Part shown: piece after piece, positions 16,883 to 26,436 of the stretch
Numbering within the stretch: the stretch's first letter is position 1
Layout of the letters: each line of letters starts with the position of its first letter
Origin: Marinitoga sp. 38H-ov
GTDB taxonomy: Bacteria > Thermotogota > Thermotogae > Petrotogales > Petrotogaceae
Direction: 5' to 3'
DNA: 64,000 bases
Assembly (NCBI RefSeq): GCF_011057715.1
Contig: NZ_LNGH01000011.1
Location: forward strand, 1 to 64,000
Position numbers and translations under genes: made by a program
The notes under the pieces: model-generated
The model's input: only the letters and a program-made list of their open reading frames with translations
Databases searched by the model: none
What the model was told of the DNA's origin: nothing

Positions 16883-19010
16883 AAAATTAGGATTAAAAGA
16901 TTTTGAATATGAAAAAATAAAAAAAGATTTAAAAAGAGAACCAAATGAATTAGAATTATATATGTATTCCGCACAATGGTCAGAACATTGCGGATACAAG
17001 CACTCAAAAGATCTTTTAAAAAAGCTTCCAAAAAATATTGATGGTGAAAATGCAGGATATGTTACTATAGATGATTTCGCAATCGTTTTTAAAGTAGAAA
17101 GCCACAATCATCCAAGTGCTGTTGAACCATATCAAGGTGCTGCTACAGGAATTGGTGGAATAGTTAGAGATATTTTAGCCATGGGAGCAAGACCTATTGC
17201 ATTACTAGATTCCTTGCGCTTTGGTATAGATCAAAAATCAAAAAATATATTTGAAGGTGTAATTTCTGGAATTAGCGGATATGGAAACTCTATTGGAGTA
17301 CCAACAGTTTCTGGAGAAACTTTTTTTGATGACAGTTTTAATTCGAATCCTCTAGTAAATGTAATGTGTTTAGGCATTGTAAAAAAAGATCAATTATCTT
17401 CTTCAAAAGCAAATGCTCCTGAAAAATTATATGTATATGTTGGTTCAAAAACAGGAAGAGATGGTATTCATGGTGCTTCTTTTGCTTCTAAAGAGTTATC
17501 CGGTAAAGATGATAGACCTTCTGTACAAATAGGAGATCCATTTTCTGAAAAGAATTTAATAGAAGCTACATTGGAAATATTAAAAATAGATGGCGTTTTA
17601 GCATGTCAAGATATGGGGGCAGCCGGAATACTAAGTTCTTCATCTGAAATGTCTTTTAAGGGAAATTTAGGATGTGAATTATATATGGAAAATGTTCCAT
17701 TAAGAGAAGCAAATATGGAACCATGGGAAATATTACTTTCAGAATCTCAAGAAAGAATGCTTTTTTTAGTTGAACCTGGTATAGAAAAAGAAATAGAAAA
17801 AATAGCTAATAAATATTTTTTAGATTTTAGTATTATTGGAAAAACAATTAATGGAAAAAATATAAAAATATATAAAAATGGAAATTTATTATCAGATATA
17901 CCAATATATTCATTAGTAGATGCTCCATCGTTATATAGAAAAACTATAAAACCAAAATACATTGAGGAAATTAAGCATAATAATATCAAGATCAATATAG
18001 ATCTTAAAGATGCGTTGAAAAAAATGGTGAAAAATATAAACATAGCTAACAAATCATGGATTTTTGAACAGTATGATTATATGGTAGGTACAAATACTTT
18101 AATTAAACCAGGTAAAGCCGATGCATCTGTATTATGGTTAAAAGGTACAAATAAAGGAATAGCGGTAGCTATTGATGGAAATAGTTACTATTCATATATA
18201 GATCCATATGAAGGAAGTAAAAATATTGTTTTTGAAGCTGCTAGAAATATTATATCAGTAGGTGCTATTCCTTTAGGTATAACAGATAACATGAATTTTG
18301 GAAACCCAGAAGACGACATTGTTATGTGGCAGTTTGAAAAAAGCATTGAAGGAATAGCAGATGCTTGTAAAATATTAAACATACCTGTTACAGGAGGAAA
18401 TGTAAGTTTCTATAACGAATCTAAAAATAAAGCAATATTACCAACACCCGTTATTGGAATTGTTGGAGAAGTTAATATAAATAATATTATGGATATGACT
18501 TTTAAAAAACCCTTGGATAAAGTATATTTAATTGGAAAAGTACATTTAGATAAATCGAAAATAGGAGGAAGTATTTACCAAAAAATTTTACAAAATACGA
18601 TATTTGGAGAAATTGATACCGTAAATCCAGATTATGAAATAAAAATACATAATGCTATTTTAAGTTTAATAAAAAATAACATTGTAAATTCCGTCCATGA
18701 TGTTTCTAAAGGAGGTATTGCTATTGCAATTTTAGAATCCGCATTAAATGGAAACATTGGATTTAACGGAGAAATCGGAAATACCTTAGAAGAAATATTT
18801 GGAGAAAATCAATCTAGATTTTTAGTTTCTGTCCCTCCAGAAAAAAGCATTTTTCTTGAAGATTTACTTAAATTGCACAAAGTTGAATTTAAATGTATAG
18901 GTGAAGTTATGCCAAGAGACTATGGTATAAATTTTGGTTTTGGGAAATTTGAATTCGAAGAACTATATAACCTATACTTTAATTCAATTAAAGTATATAT
19001 GGAGGAATAA
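16866..19010 (+). CDS. purL: FGAM synthetase catalytic subunit (small PurL)
   Basis: About 714 residues, the short PurL form that needs PurS and PurQ. SAQWSEHCGYKHSK near residue 36, ESHNHPSAVEPYQGAATGIG, and CQDMGAAGILSSSSEM are ATP/FGAR-binding motifs, and two AIRS-like halves are visible. The start is uncertain: AGGAGG at 16850-16855 is 10 bases before ATG 16866 and 4 before TTG 16860; an ATG at 16818 lies well inside purQ and is unlikely. Confidence 0.94.
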   Translation: MNTFYKKLGLKDFEYEKIKKDLKREPNELELYMYSAQWSEHCGYKHSKDLLKKLPKNIDGENAGYVTIDDFAIVFKVESHNHPSAVEPYQGAATGIGGIVRDILAMGARPIALLDSLRFGIDQKSKNIFEGVISGISGYGNSIGVPTVSGETFFDDSFNSNPLVNVMCLGIVKKDQLSSSKANAPEKLYVYVGSKTGRDGIHGASFASKELSGKDDRPSVQIGDPFSEKNLIEATLEILKIDGVLACQDMGAAGILSSSSEMSFKGNLGCELYMENVPLREANMEPWEILLSESQERMLFLVEPGIEKEIEKIANKYFLDFSIIGKTINGKNIKIYKNGNLLSDIPIYSLVDAPSLYRKTIKPKYIEEIKHNNIKINIDLKDALKKMVKNINIANKSWIFEQYDYMVGTNTLIKPGKADASVLWLKGTNKGIAVAIDGNSYYSYIDPYEGSKNIVFEAARNIISVGAIPLGITDNMNFGNPEDDIVMWQFEKSIEGIADACKILNIPVTGGNVSFYNESKNKAILPTPVIGIVGEVNINNIMDMTFKKPLDKVYLIGKVHLDKSKIGGSIYQKILQNTIFGEIDTVNPDYEIKIHNAILSLIKNNIVNSVHDVSKGGIAIAILESALNGNIGFNGEIGNTLEEIFGENQSRFLVSVPPEKSIFLEDLLKLHKVEFKCIGEVMPRDYGINFGFGKFEFEELYNLYFNSIKVYMEE

Positions 19011-19012
19011 AT

Positions 19013-20365
19013 ATGTTAATGGAAGAATGTGGTGTTTTCGGAGTTGTATTAAAAAATAACGAAAACTCAATTCCTTTTGTTATTGAAGGATTAATAGCAT
19101 TACAACATAGAGGCCAAGAATCTGCAGGAATAGCTTATGTTTCAAATAATGAAATTAAAGTACACAAAAGAATGGGAATGGTTATAGATGTCTTTGAAAA
19201 CTATAATAAAATGTTTAGCGATTTAGCAATTGGTCATGTTAGATATTCTACAAAAGGTAAATCTGATATACAAAATGCACAACCTTTTCATGTAAGGTAT
19301 AAAAACGAACACTTTGCTATTGCACATAATGGTCAAATAGAAAATGCTGAAACCTTAAGAAAAGAGTTAGAAGAAAATGGCACTATTTTCTTAACTGATA
19401 GTGATACTGAATTAATTCTTCATATACTTATAAAAAATATTAATAAAGATATTTCTAAGTGGACAATTGAAGAAATTTCTAAAACAATATTTCAATATAT
19501 TAGGCCTTCATATTCATTACTTTTATTATTTAAAGACAAATTAATTGCAATAAGAGATAAATATGGATATAGACCTTTATACTACTATATATCAGAAAGC
19601 GGATATTATATTTCTTCAGAAGATAGTGGGTTTAACTTTTTAGATCCAAATAATGCTAATATATTCGAAGTATTACCAGGAGAAGCAATAGAATTTTCAA
19701 AATCAGGAATTAAAAAATTCAAAATACCTACAAAAGAAAAAAAATATTGTTTTTTTGAACATATTTATTTTGCCAGACCAGATTCAAATATTTTTGGTAG
19801 AAATGTTCATCTAACTCGAGAAGATTTAGGAAGAATATGTGCAATTGAAAATCCTGTAGAAGCTGATATAGTTGTGCCAGTTTTAGATAGTGGGTTATCA
19901 GCTGCATTAGGTTATTCAAAAGAAAGTAAAATACCTATTGAATTAGGTTTAATGCGTAATAGATATGTAGGAAGAACATTCATTGCACCAAATCAAAAAG
20001 ATAGAGAAATTGGAGTCAAAAGAAAATTACCTCCTATTTCTAAAGTAATAGAAGGGAAAAGAATTATTTTAGTTGACGATTCAATTGTTAGAGGTACAAC
20101 TATGAAAAATATTGTTAGTATGCTTAGAAAATCTGGTGCATCTGAAATACATATTAGAGTAAGCAGTCCTAAGGTAATAAATACATGTCATTGGGGGGTT
20201 GATATACCTAAAAAGGAAGATTTAATTGCATATAAACTTTCATTAAAAGAATTAAAAGACGAATTAAAAGCTGATTCAATAGGATATGTTTCAATTAACG
20301 GAATAAAAAAAATATTAAAAGAAGAGTTCAATTATTATTGTTTAAATTGCTTTAAAAACAATTAA
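19013..20365 (+). CDS. purF: amidophosphoribosyltransferase
   Basis: It makes phosphoribosylamine from PRPP and glutamine, the committed purine step. The 450-residue chain begins MLMEECGVFG, so a five-residue propeptide would be removed to expose nucleophile Cys6. ILVDDSIVRGTTMKNI near 355 binds PRPP. Cysteines in KKYCFFEHIYF, INTCHWGVD and the terminal CLNC match the [4Fe-4S]-bearing Bacillus-type enzyme, whose cluster makes it oxygen-labile. It lies 2 bp after purL. Confidence 0.96.
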   Translation: MLMEECGVFGVVLKNNENSIPFVIEGLIALQHRGQESAGIAYVSNNEIKVHKRMGMVIDVFENYNKMFSDLAIGHVRYSTKGKSDIQNAQPFHVRYKNEHFAIAHNGQIENAETLRKELEENGTIFLTDSDTELILHILIKNINKDISKWTIEEISKTIFQYIRPSYSLLLLFKDKLIAIRDKYGYRPLYYYISESGYYISSEDSGFNFLDPNNANIFEVLPGEAIEFSKSGIKKFKIPTKEKKYCFFEHIYFARPDSNIFGRNVHLTREDLGRICAIENPVEADIVVPVLDSGLSAALGYSKESKIPIELGLMRNRYVGRTFIAPNQKDREIGVKRKLPPISKVIEGKRIILVDDSIVRGTTMKNIVSMLRKSGASEIHIRVSSPKVINTCHWGVDIPKKEDLIAYKLSLKELKDELKADSIGYVSINGIKKILKEEFNYYCLNCFKNN

Positions 20366-20379
20366 TAGTGAGGTGTTAT

Positions 20380-21333
20380 ATGAATTACAAAAACAGTGGA
20401 GTAAATATAGACGAAGCAAATAAAATGTTATTTAAAATTAAAAATAAATTAAAAGATAATGCCGATATGTATGCTGGTATTTTTGATATTAGAGAAATTA
20501 TAAAAAATTATAATAATCCATTATTAGTCGCAAGTACTGATGGTGTTGGAACTAAAATGATTTTATTAGAAAAAGAAAAAAGATGGGATATTGCTGCTCA
20601 AGATTTAGTTGGAATGGTTTTAAATGATTTAGTATGTGTCGGAGCTAAACCTTTATTTTTTCTTGATTATTATGCTACAGGGAAATTAAACAGCGAAGAA
20701 GGGGCAGAATTTTTAAATTATTTAATTAAAATATTGAATACATTTGATTGTCAATTAATTGGAGGAGAAACAGCAGAATTACCTGGATTACTGATAAATA
20801 ACAAAGTAGACGTTGCCGGTTTTGCTGTTGGTATAGTAGAAAAAGAAAAAATTTTAGGAAAAAACAAAGTAAACGATGGTGATATTATAGTTGGGTTAAA
20901 ATCTAATGGAATTCATTCAAATGGATATTCCTTAGTTAGAAAATTATTAGAAGAGAAAAAATTACGCTATTCTGAAAAATTAATTGCACCAACAAAATTA
21001 ATGGTTAATCAAACATTAAGTATTAGAAATTATATAAATGCTGCAGCTCATATAACCGGTGGTGGAATTATTGAAAATTTATCAAGAGTAATACCGGATG
21101 GATTATGCGCAAAAATACATGTTAACTGGGATTTTCATGAGATTTTTCATGAAATTTTGAATGCTGGAGTTTCTTTGCAAGAATCATTTAAAACTTTCAA
21201 TATGGGTATAGGTATGATATATATTTTGAAACCTGAAAATTTAGAGATAATTAAAAATATTTTATATGATGAAGAAATTATTGAGTTAGGAATTATTAAA
21301 AAAGGAAAAGAAAAAATTGAATTGCAGTGGTGA
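20380..21333 (+). CDS. purM: AIR synthetase
   Basis: It closes the imidazole ring, using ATP, to form AIR. The 317-residue chain begins MNYKNSGVNIDEAN. VASTDGVGTKM near residue 50, LIGGETAELPG near 126 and AAHITGGGI near 223 are PurM motifs. The chosen start is ATG 20380 after GAGGTG; an in-frame GTG at 20368 overlaps that site. It overlaps purN slightly. Confidence 0.95.
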   Translation: MNYKNSGVNIDEANKMLFKIKNKLKDNADMYAGIFDIREIIKNYNNPLLVASTDGVGTKMILLEKEKRWDIAAQDLVGMVLNDLVCVGAKPLFFLDYYATGKLNSEEGAEFLNYLIKILNTFDCQLIGGETAELPGLLINNKVDVAGFAVGIVEKEKILGKNKVNDGDIIVGLKSNGIHSNGYSLVRKLLEEKKLRYSEKLIAPTKLMVNQTLSIRNYINAAAHITGGGIIENLSRVIPDGLCAKIHVNWDFHEIFHEILNAGVSLQESFKTFNMGIGMIYILKPENLEIIKNILYDEEIIELGIIKKGKEKIELQW

Positions 21334-21338
21334 TAAAA

Positions 21339-21899
21339 ATGAAAAAAAAAATTATTATTTTAGCTTCAGGAAATGGTTCTAATTTTGAAGCAATAGTTAA
21401 TAAATTAAGGAATAAATATAGTATAAAATTGATAAGCGAAAATAAAGAAGCATATGTTTTACAAAGAGCTATAAACTTATATGTAGATTATGAAATAATA
21501 AATTATAAAAATTTTGAAAATAGGGATTTATATAATAAAAAGTTATTTGAAAAATTAAAAAAGGAAAAACCAGATTTAATTGTTTTAGCTGGTTATATGA
21601 AAATTTTACCTGACTATATAGTAGACTTCTTTTCAAAAAGAATTATTAATATTCATCCATCATTATTACCTGCATTTAAAGGATTAAATGCTATAAAAAA
21701 AGCATATGATTACGGAGTAAAATATACAGGAGTAACTATTCATTACGTTAATAATGAATTAGATGGAGGAGAAATAATTGCTCAAGATATTGTAAAAATA
21801 GAAACTGAAGACACATTACATTCTCTTGAAGAAAAAATACATAAAATTGAACATAAACTTTATCCAAAAGTTATTGATAAAATTTTAAGAAGGATGTGA
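21339..21899 (+). CDS. purN: GAR transformylase (formyl-THF dependent)
   Basis: The 186-residue enzyme adds a formyl group from 10-formyltetrahydrofolate to GAR. ILASGNGSNFEA at the N-terminus, and INIHPSLLPAFKG plus YTGVTIHYVNNELDGGEII in the centre, contain the catalytic Asn/His/Asp set. ATG 21339 is preferred; two in-frame GTG codons at 21327 and 21330 overlap the purM stop, and the ribosome site is weak (GGTGA). Confidence 0.93.
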   Translation: MKKKIIILASGNGSNFEAIVNKLRNKYSIKLISENKEAYVLQRAINLYVDYEIINYKNFENRDLYNKKLFEKLKKEKPDLIVLAGYMKILPDYIVDFFSKRIINIHPSLLPAFKGLNAIKKAYDYGVKYTGVTIHYVNNELDGGEIIAQDIVKIETEDTLHSLEEKIHKIEHKLYPKVIDKILRRM

Positions 21900-21903
21900 A
21901 AAA

Positions 21904-23391
21904 ATGAAAAGAGCTATAATTTCAGCATATTATAAAGATAATTTAGAAATTTTAGCAAAAGAATTAATTAAACATAATTATGAAATAATTTCCACAGGGA
22001 AAACCGCATTATATCTTGAGAAAAAAGGAATAAAAACAAAAAAAGTTGAAGAAATCACAAATTTTCCTGAAATATTAAATGGTAGAGTAAAAACTTTACA
22101 CCCTAATATTCACGGGGGTATATTAGCAAAATATGATGATAAAATAATTTTAGAAAAATTTAATATACAAAAAATTGATTTAGTATATGTTAATTTATAC
22201 CCTTTTGAAGAAATGATTAAAAAAATTAATAAAATAGATGATTTAATAGAATTTATTGACATTGGCGGTCCAGCTATGTTAAGAGCTGCTGCTAAAAATT
22301 ATAAAAATACATTGGTATTAACAGATATAAATGACTTTGATTTAATTAAAGAAAATATAAATGCTGTTGATGATAATACAAGATTATATCTTGCTTCAAA
22401 AGCTTTTAATTTAACAGCTTATTATGATTCTTTAATATCATCATACTTTAATAAAATATTAAATATTAATTTTCCAAACTATAAATCATTACCTTTAAAA
22501 AAAGAAAATAAACTTAGATATGGAGAAAATCCACATCAAAATGCTGCATATTATAAAAATACAATAGAAAATGGCTTTTTTAATACTATTGAACAATTAA
22601 ATGGAAAGGAGTTATCTTATAACAACTATAAAGACATTGATATAGCTTGGAAAATTGTTAATGAGTTTGAAGAATTAACTTGTTGTACATTAAAACACCA
22701 AACTCCTTGTGGTGTTGCTATTGGCAAAGATAATTATGATTCTTATATTAAAGCATACAATTGCGATCCTATATCTATTTTTGGTGGAATTGTTGCTTTT
22801 AATCATAAAGTTGATTTAAATACTGCTAATGAATTAAATAAAATATTCTTAGAAATTATAGTAGCTCCTGATTATGATTATGATGCTTTGGAAATATTAA
22901 AGAAAAAAAAGAATTTAAGAATAATAAAAGTATATAATCCTCCTAATGAAAAATTAGAATATAGTTCTATTGATGGTGGAATTTTAGTACAGGAAAGAGA
23001 TCTTAAGTTATATAATGAGCTAAAAATTGTAACTAAAAATAAAATTGATGATGAATTATTAGAAGAATTAATTTTTGCTTTTAAAGTAGTTAAATATGTA
23101 AAATCAAATGCTATTGTAGTTTCAAGAAACAAAATGGCTATTGGAATAGGCACAGGGCAACCAAATAGAATTTGGGCTGCTATAGAAGCATTAGATAGAG
23201 GGAAAAACGGAATTGTTTTAGCCTCCGATGCATTTTTACCTTTTGATGATGTAGTAAAAAAAGCAGCTGAATATAATATTAAAGGAATTATCCAACCAGG
23301 AGGATCAATTAGAGATGAAGATTCCATAAAAGCAGCTAATGAATTAGGAATTCATATGATATTCACAAATATGAGACATTTCAAACATTAG
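21904..23391 (+). CDS. purH: AICAR transformylase/IMP cyclohydrolase
   Basis: This bifunctional enzyme performs the last two steps to IMP. The N-terminal third is the cyclohydrolase (ISTGKTALYLEKKGI, GRVKTLHPNIHGGIL). The rest is the folate-dependent transformylase (KLRYGENPHQNAAYY, CCTLKHQTPCGVAIG, VKSNAIVVSRN, ASDAFLPFDD). Its 495 residues are normal for the family. It follows purN by 4 bp. Confidence 0.96.
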   Translation: MKRAIISAYYKDNLEILAKELIKHNYEIISTGKTALYLEKKGIKTKKVEEITNFPEILNGRVKTLHPNIHGGILAKYDDKIILEKFNIQKIDLVYVNLYPFEEMIKKINKIDDLIEFIDIGGPAMLRAAAKNYKNTLVLTDINDFDLIKENINAVDDNTRLYLASKAFNLTAYYDSLISSYFNKILNINFPNYKSLPLKKENKLRYGENPHQNAAYYKNTIENGFFNTIEQLNGKELSYNNYKDIDIAWKIVNEFEELTCCTLKHQTPCGVAIGKDNYDSYIKAYNCDPISIFGGIVAFNHKVDLNTANELNKIFLEIIVAPDYDYDALEILKKKKNLRIIKVYNPPNEKLEYSSIDGGILVQERDLKLYNELKIVTKNKIDDELLEELIFAFKVVKYVKSNAIVVSRNKMAIGIGTGQPNRIWAAIEALDRGKNGIVLASDAFLPFDDVVKKAAEYNIKGIIQPGGSIRDEDSIKAANELGIHMIFTNMRHFKH

Positions 23392-23401
23392 AGGTGATAA
23401 T

Positions 23402-24640
23402 GTGAATGTTATGATTATCGGAAATGGTGGTAGAGAGCATGCTTTAGCTTGGAAATTAGCACAAAGCAATAAAATTGATAAAATTTATTGTGTACCTGGT
23501 AATGGCGGGACTGCTAATGAAAAAAAATGCATTAATATTAAAATTGAAAATATTGATGAAATAGCAACTTTTGCAAAAGAAAATAATGTTTATCTTACAA
23601 TTGTAGGACCTGAAAAATACTTAATAGAAGGTATTGCTGATAAATTTGAAAATTTAGGACTAAATATCATAGGTCCTAATAAAAAAGCATCAATGTTAGA
23701 AGGATCTAAAGAATTTTCTAGAAACTTTTGTAAAAAATATAATATTCAAAGTCCAAATTACAGTGTTTTCAATAATTATAATTCTGCTTTAAATTATATA
23801 AAAAATGCAAAATTCCCAATAGTTATAAAGGCTGATGGTATAGCTTCAGGAAAAGGGGTTGTTATAGCCTACAATTTTTCTGATGCAAAGAAATGTATAT
23901 ATGACTTTATGATTAAAGATATTTTTTCAGGTTCAGGAAAAAAAATTATTATTGAAGAATTTTTAGAAGGTTATGAAATGTCTATTTTCTTATTATTTGA
24001 TGGTATTAATTATAAATTTTTCCAAAGCGCAAAAGATCATAAAAAGATAAATGAAGGAGAAAAAGGATTAAATACAGGTGGAATGGGAGCAATTTCACCA
24101 CATCCAAAATTAGATAATGAATTAATGAAAAAGATTGAAGAAAAAATAATTCTCCCTACAATTAATGGAATAAAATCAGAGCAACTAAATTATAAAGGTG
24201 TAATCTTTTTAGGTTTAATGATAAAAAACAATGAACCTTATTTATTAGAATATAATGTTAGATTCGGAGATCCAGAAACTCAGGCTATGATGCCATTGCT
24301 TAAATCTGATTTATTTGATATACTTAATAATATAATTAATAAAAATTTAAATAAAACAGAAATTATTTGGGATAATAAAATATCATGTTGTGTTGTGTTA
24401 GCTTCTAAAGGTTATCCTTTAAAATATGATACGGGTTATAATATTAAATTTGATATAAATAATACAGCTACGATTTTTCATTCGGGTACAATATACAAAA
24501 ATGGTAAAATAGTAACCAATGGAGGAAGAGTAATTTCTGTTGTTGGAACTAATATTAATTTGGAAAATGCTCGAAAAAATGTTTATTCTTCTATACAAAA
24601 TATTTATTTTGAAAATATGTATTATAGAAAAGATATATAG
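23402..24640 (+). CDS. purD: GAR synthetase
   Basis: An ATP-grasp ligase joining glycine to phosphoribosylamine. The 412 residues begin MNVMIIGNGGREHALAWKLA. VIKADGIASGKGV near 140 is the ATP loop, FGDPETQAMMP near 287 the metal site, and GLNTGGMGAISP the substrate loop. The start is GTG 23402, five bases after GAGGTG. It is the last gene of the pur operon and is followed directly by a terminator. Confidence 0.95.
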   Translation: MNVMIIGNGGREHALAWKLAQSNKIDKIYCVPGNGGTANEKKCINIKIENIDEIATFAKENNVYLTIVGPEKYLIEGIADKFENLGLNIIGPNKKASMLEGSKEFSRNFCKKYNIQSPNYSVFNNYNSALNYIKNAKFPIVIKADGIASGKGVVIAYNFSDAKKCIYDFMIKDIFSGSGKKIIIEEFLEGYEMSIFLLFDGINYKFFQSAKDHKKINEGEKGLNTGGMGAISPHPKLDNELMKKIEEKIILPTINGIKSEQLNYKGVIFLGLMIKNNEPYLLEYNVRFGDPETQAMMPLLKSDLFDILNNIINKNLNKTEIIWDNKISCCVVLASKGYPLKYDTGYNIKFDINNTATIFHSGTIYKNGKIVTNGGRVISVVGTNINLENARKNVYSSIQNIYFENMYYRKDI

Positions 24641-24666
24641 TCCCCATCATTTGATGGGGAATTTTT
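24641..24666 (+). terminator. pur operon terminator
   Basis: TCCCCATCA (24641-24649) pairs with TGATGGGGA (24652-24660) and ATTTTT follows. It begins right at the purD stop and overlaps the convergent uraA end by a few bases. Confidence 0.92.
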
Positions 24667-25960
24667 AATCTTCTGAAGCTCCAGTTATAGTTAATAATAA
24701 ATTAGTAATTACTCCAACAACAGCAGCAAGACCTAACCCTTGTAAAGCAAAATTTCCTGCTTGAAAAACAGCTCCACCTAAACCGGTTACTAACATTAAT
24801 GACATTGTTACTAGATTTTTCCCTTCTACTTTTACTTGGTTGTTTATTAATGTTTTTGCACCAATACTTGCAATCATACCGAATAATAATATTTCTATTC
24901 CACCCATTACTGGTACAGGTATTGATCTTACTAATGCTCCTACTTTTGGTATTAATGCCAATAATATTGCAAAGAATGCTGCTATTCTCATTATCCATGG
25001 ATTAAATGCTTTTGTAAATGCTAATACTCCAGTATTTTCGCTATATGTTGTATTTGCAGGTCCTCCAAAAAATCCTCCTAATGATGTTGCAAGACCATCG
25101 CCCATTAATGTTCTATGCATTCCTGGATCTTCATAGAATTTCTTTCCTACTACTGCTGATATTGCAAATATATCACCGAAGTGTTCTACTGATGGTGCAA
25201 TTGCTACTGGTACTATTGCAGCTGCTGCATACCATGAGAATTTTGGTAAATATATTTCCGGCATTCCTACCCAACTTGCTGTTCCTACTTCTGCAAAACT
25301 TACATTTCCTGTTATTGCTGCTACTATATACCCTACTATTATCCCCCATATAACAGGTATTAATCTACTAAATCCTCTTGTATATAATCTTACTATTACT
25401 GCCGTAAATAAAGATACTAATGCTATCCACCAATTTCCACTTGCCATATTTATTGCTACTGGACTTAATATTAAACCTATTAATATTATCATTGTTCCTG
25501 ATATTACTGGCGGGAATAATTTTTCAAATCTCCTTATCCCTATAAACTTAATTAATATTCCAAAACCAAACTTTACTAAACCTGCTAAAAATATTCCACC
25601 TGTTGCATAGGCTAAGTATGGTTTTAAATCTACTCCAGCTGCTACTGCATCTTGAATGTTATTATATCCAAGTCCAGCTTCATTCATATAATGCATTACT
25701 ACTGCAACTATTGGAGCAATGTATGCAAAACTAGAGCCTAAAAATACTGGTACTTTCCATTTTGTGATCCAATGAAATAATAATGTTCCAAGTCCAGCTG
25801 TAAATAACGCTACATTTACAGGTATACCTGTTAAATAAGGCACCAATACTGTTGCGCCAAACATTGTGAAGGTATGTTGTAATCCTAATAATATTAATCC
25901 CCCTGTCCCCATACCTTCACTTCGATCTTCTTGTAAAGACACACTAACATATTCACTCAT
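24665..25960 (-). CDS. uraA: uracil permease (NCS2 family)
   Basis: A 431-residue membrane protein of the nucleobase-ascorbate/NCS2 family with about 14 hydrophobic segments. LGLQHTFTMFGATVLVPYLTG is its N-terminal signature. APSVEHFGDI holds the substrate-binding glutamate, and GGPANTTYSENTGVLAFT is the second half-helix motif; both match UraA-type uracil/proton symporters better than xanthine carriers. Start ATG 25960 follows AGGAGGGG. A pyr-type promoter lies 360 bp upstream, with a small ORF between. Uracil uptake under pyrimidine control is the likely role. Confidence 0.9.
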   Translation of the reverse strand: MSEYVSVSLQEDRSEGMGTGGLILLGLQHTFTMFGATVLVPYLTGIPVNVALFTAGLGTLLFHWITKWKVPVFLGSSFAYIAPIVAVVMHYMNEAGLGYNNIQDAVAAGVDLKPYLAYATGGIFLAGLVKFGFGILIKFIGIRRFEKLFPPVISGTMIILIGLILSPVAINMASGNWWIALVSLFTAVIVRLYTRGFSRLIPVIWGIIVGYIVAAITGNVSFAEVGTASWVGMPEIYLPKFSWYAAAAIVPVAIAPSVEHFGDIFAISAVVGKKFYEDPGMHRTLMGDGLATSLGGFFGGPANTTYSENTGVLAFTKAFNPWIMRIAAFFAILLALIPKVGALVRSIPVPVMGGIEILLFGMIASIGAKTLINNQVKVEGKNLVTMSLMLVTGLGGAVFQAGNFALQGLGLAAVVGVITNLLLTITGASED

Positions 25961-26038
25961 AATACCCCTCCTATATAAAAATATAATAAAATTATTAATA
26001 TTATAAGAATTTAATTGGTTAAGATTTAATTAGTTTTT

Positions 26039-26293
26039 TTAATAAAAAGGTGGTGATATTGTAAGAGAAAAACTTTTTAGATGAGGATTAAACTGGAAGT
26101 TGTTTAAAGAGGAATTTAAAGGATATAAGAAGATTCTTAAAATATTCTGAGGATGAATGAAGAAAATAATTTGAGAGATTTTTAATAAGAGGTATATAAA
26201 AGATAGAAATTTTAAATTTTTTATAATATGTTTTTGAAGATACAATAAAAAGTTATTATGGAGGATTTTACAATTCATTTTAATTTTTTTCAT
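26039..26293 (-). CDS. uncertain 84-residue ORF in the uraA leader
   Basis: ATG 26293 sits three bases after GGGGGGTGGTTAA, in line with a good promoter, and opens 84 codons ending 78 bp before uraA. The product is basic and rich in Leu, Ile, Phe and Ser (FLLYLQKHIIKNLKFLSFI) with no recognisable family. It could be a real small protein, a translated leader whose movement affects uraA, or a chance frame in U-rich leader RNA. The strong site and position argue for translation; the composition argues for caution. Confidence 0.35.
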   Translation of the reverse strand: MKKIKMNCKILHNNFLLYLQKHIIKNLKFLSFIYLLLKISQIIFFIHPQNILRIFLYPLNSSLNNFQFNPHLKSFSLTISPPFY

Positions 26294-26323
26294 TTAACCA
26301 CCCCCCAAATTTTTTTCTAAAAT

Positions 26324-26352
26324 ATATTACACAAAATATAAATAAAAATCAA
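26324..26352 (-). promoter_or_regulatory. uraA promoter, twin of the pyr promoter
   Basis: Minus-strand TTGATT (26347-26352), 17 bases ending TTTTGTG, and TAATAT (26324-26329) lie about 30 bases before a GGGGGGTGGTTAA site. Spacing, TTGTG block and leader end match the pyr operon promoter closely. Confidence 0.7.
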
Positions 26353-26398
26353 TAAATTTAGTGTAAAATATAATTTACAATACTATATATAGAGTTAA

Positions 26399-26432
26399 TA
26401 AAAAAACGGAGTAGAATATATCCACTCCGTTT
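26399..26432 (-). terminator. mbx operon terminator
   Basis: Arms ACGGAGT/ACTCCGT (26406-26412 with 26424-26430) are followed on the minus strand by seven T. It lies just after the last mbx gene (stop at 26437). Confidence 0.88.
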
Positions 26433-26436
26433 ATTA

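Noticed and set aside
24702-25353. Several long frames opposite or shifted within uraA
   Set aside because: They shadow a membrane-protein gene with clear NCS2 motifs and have no ribosome sites of their own.
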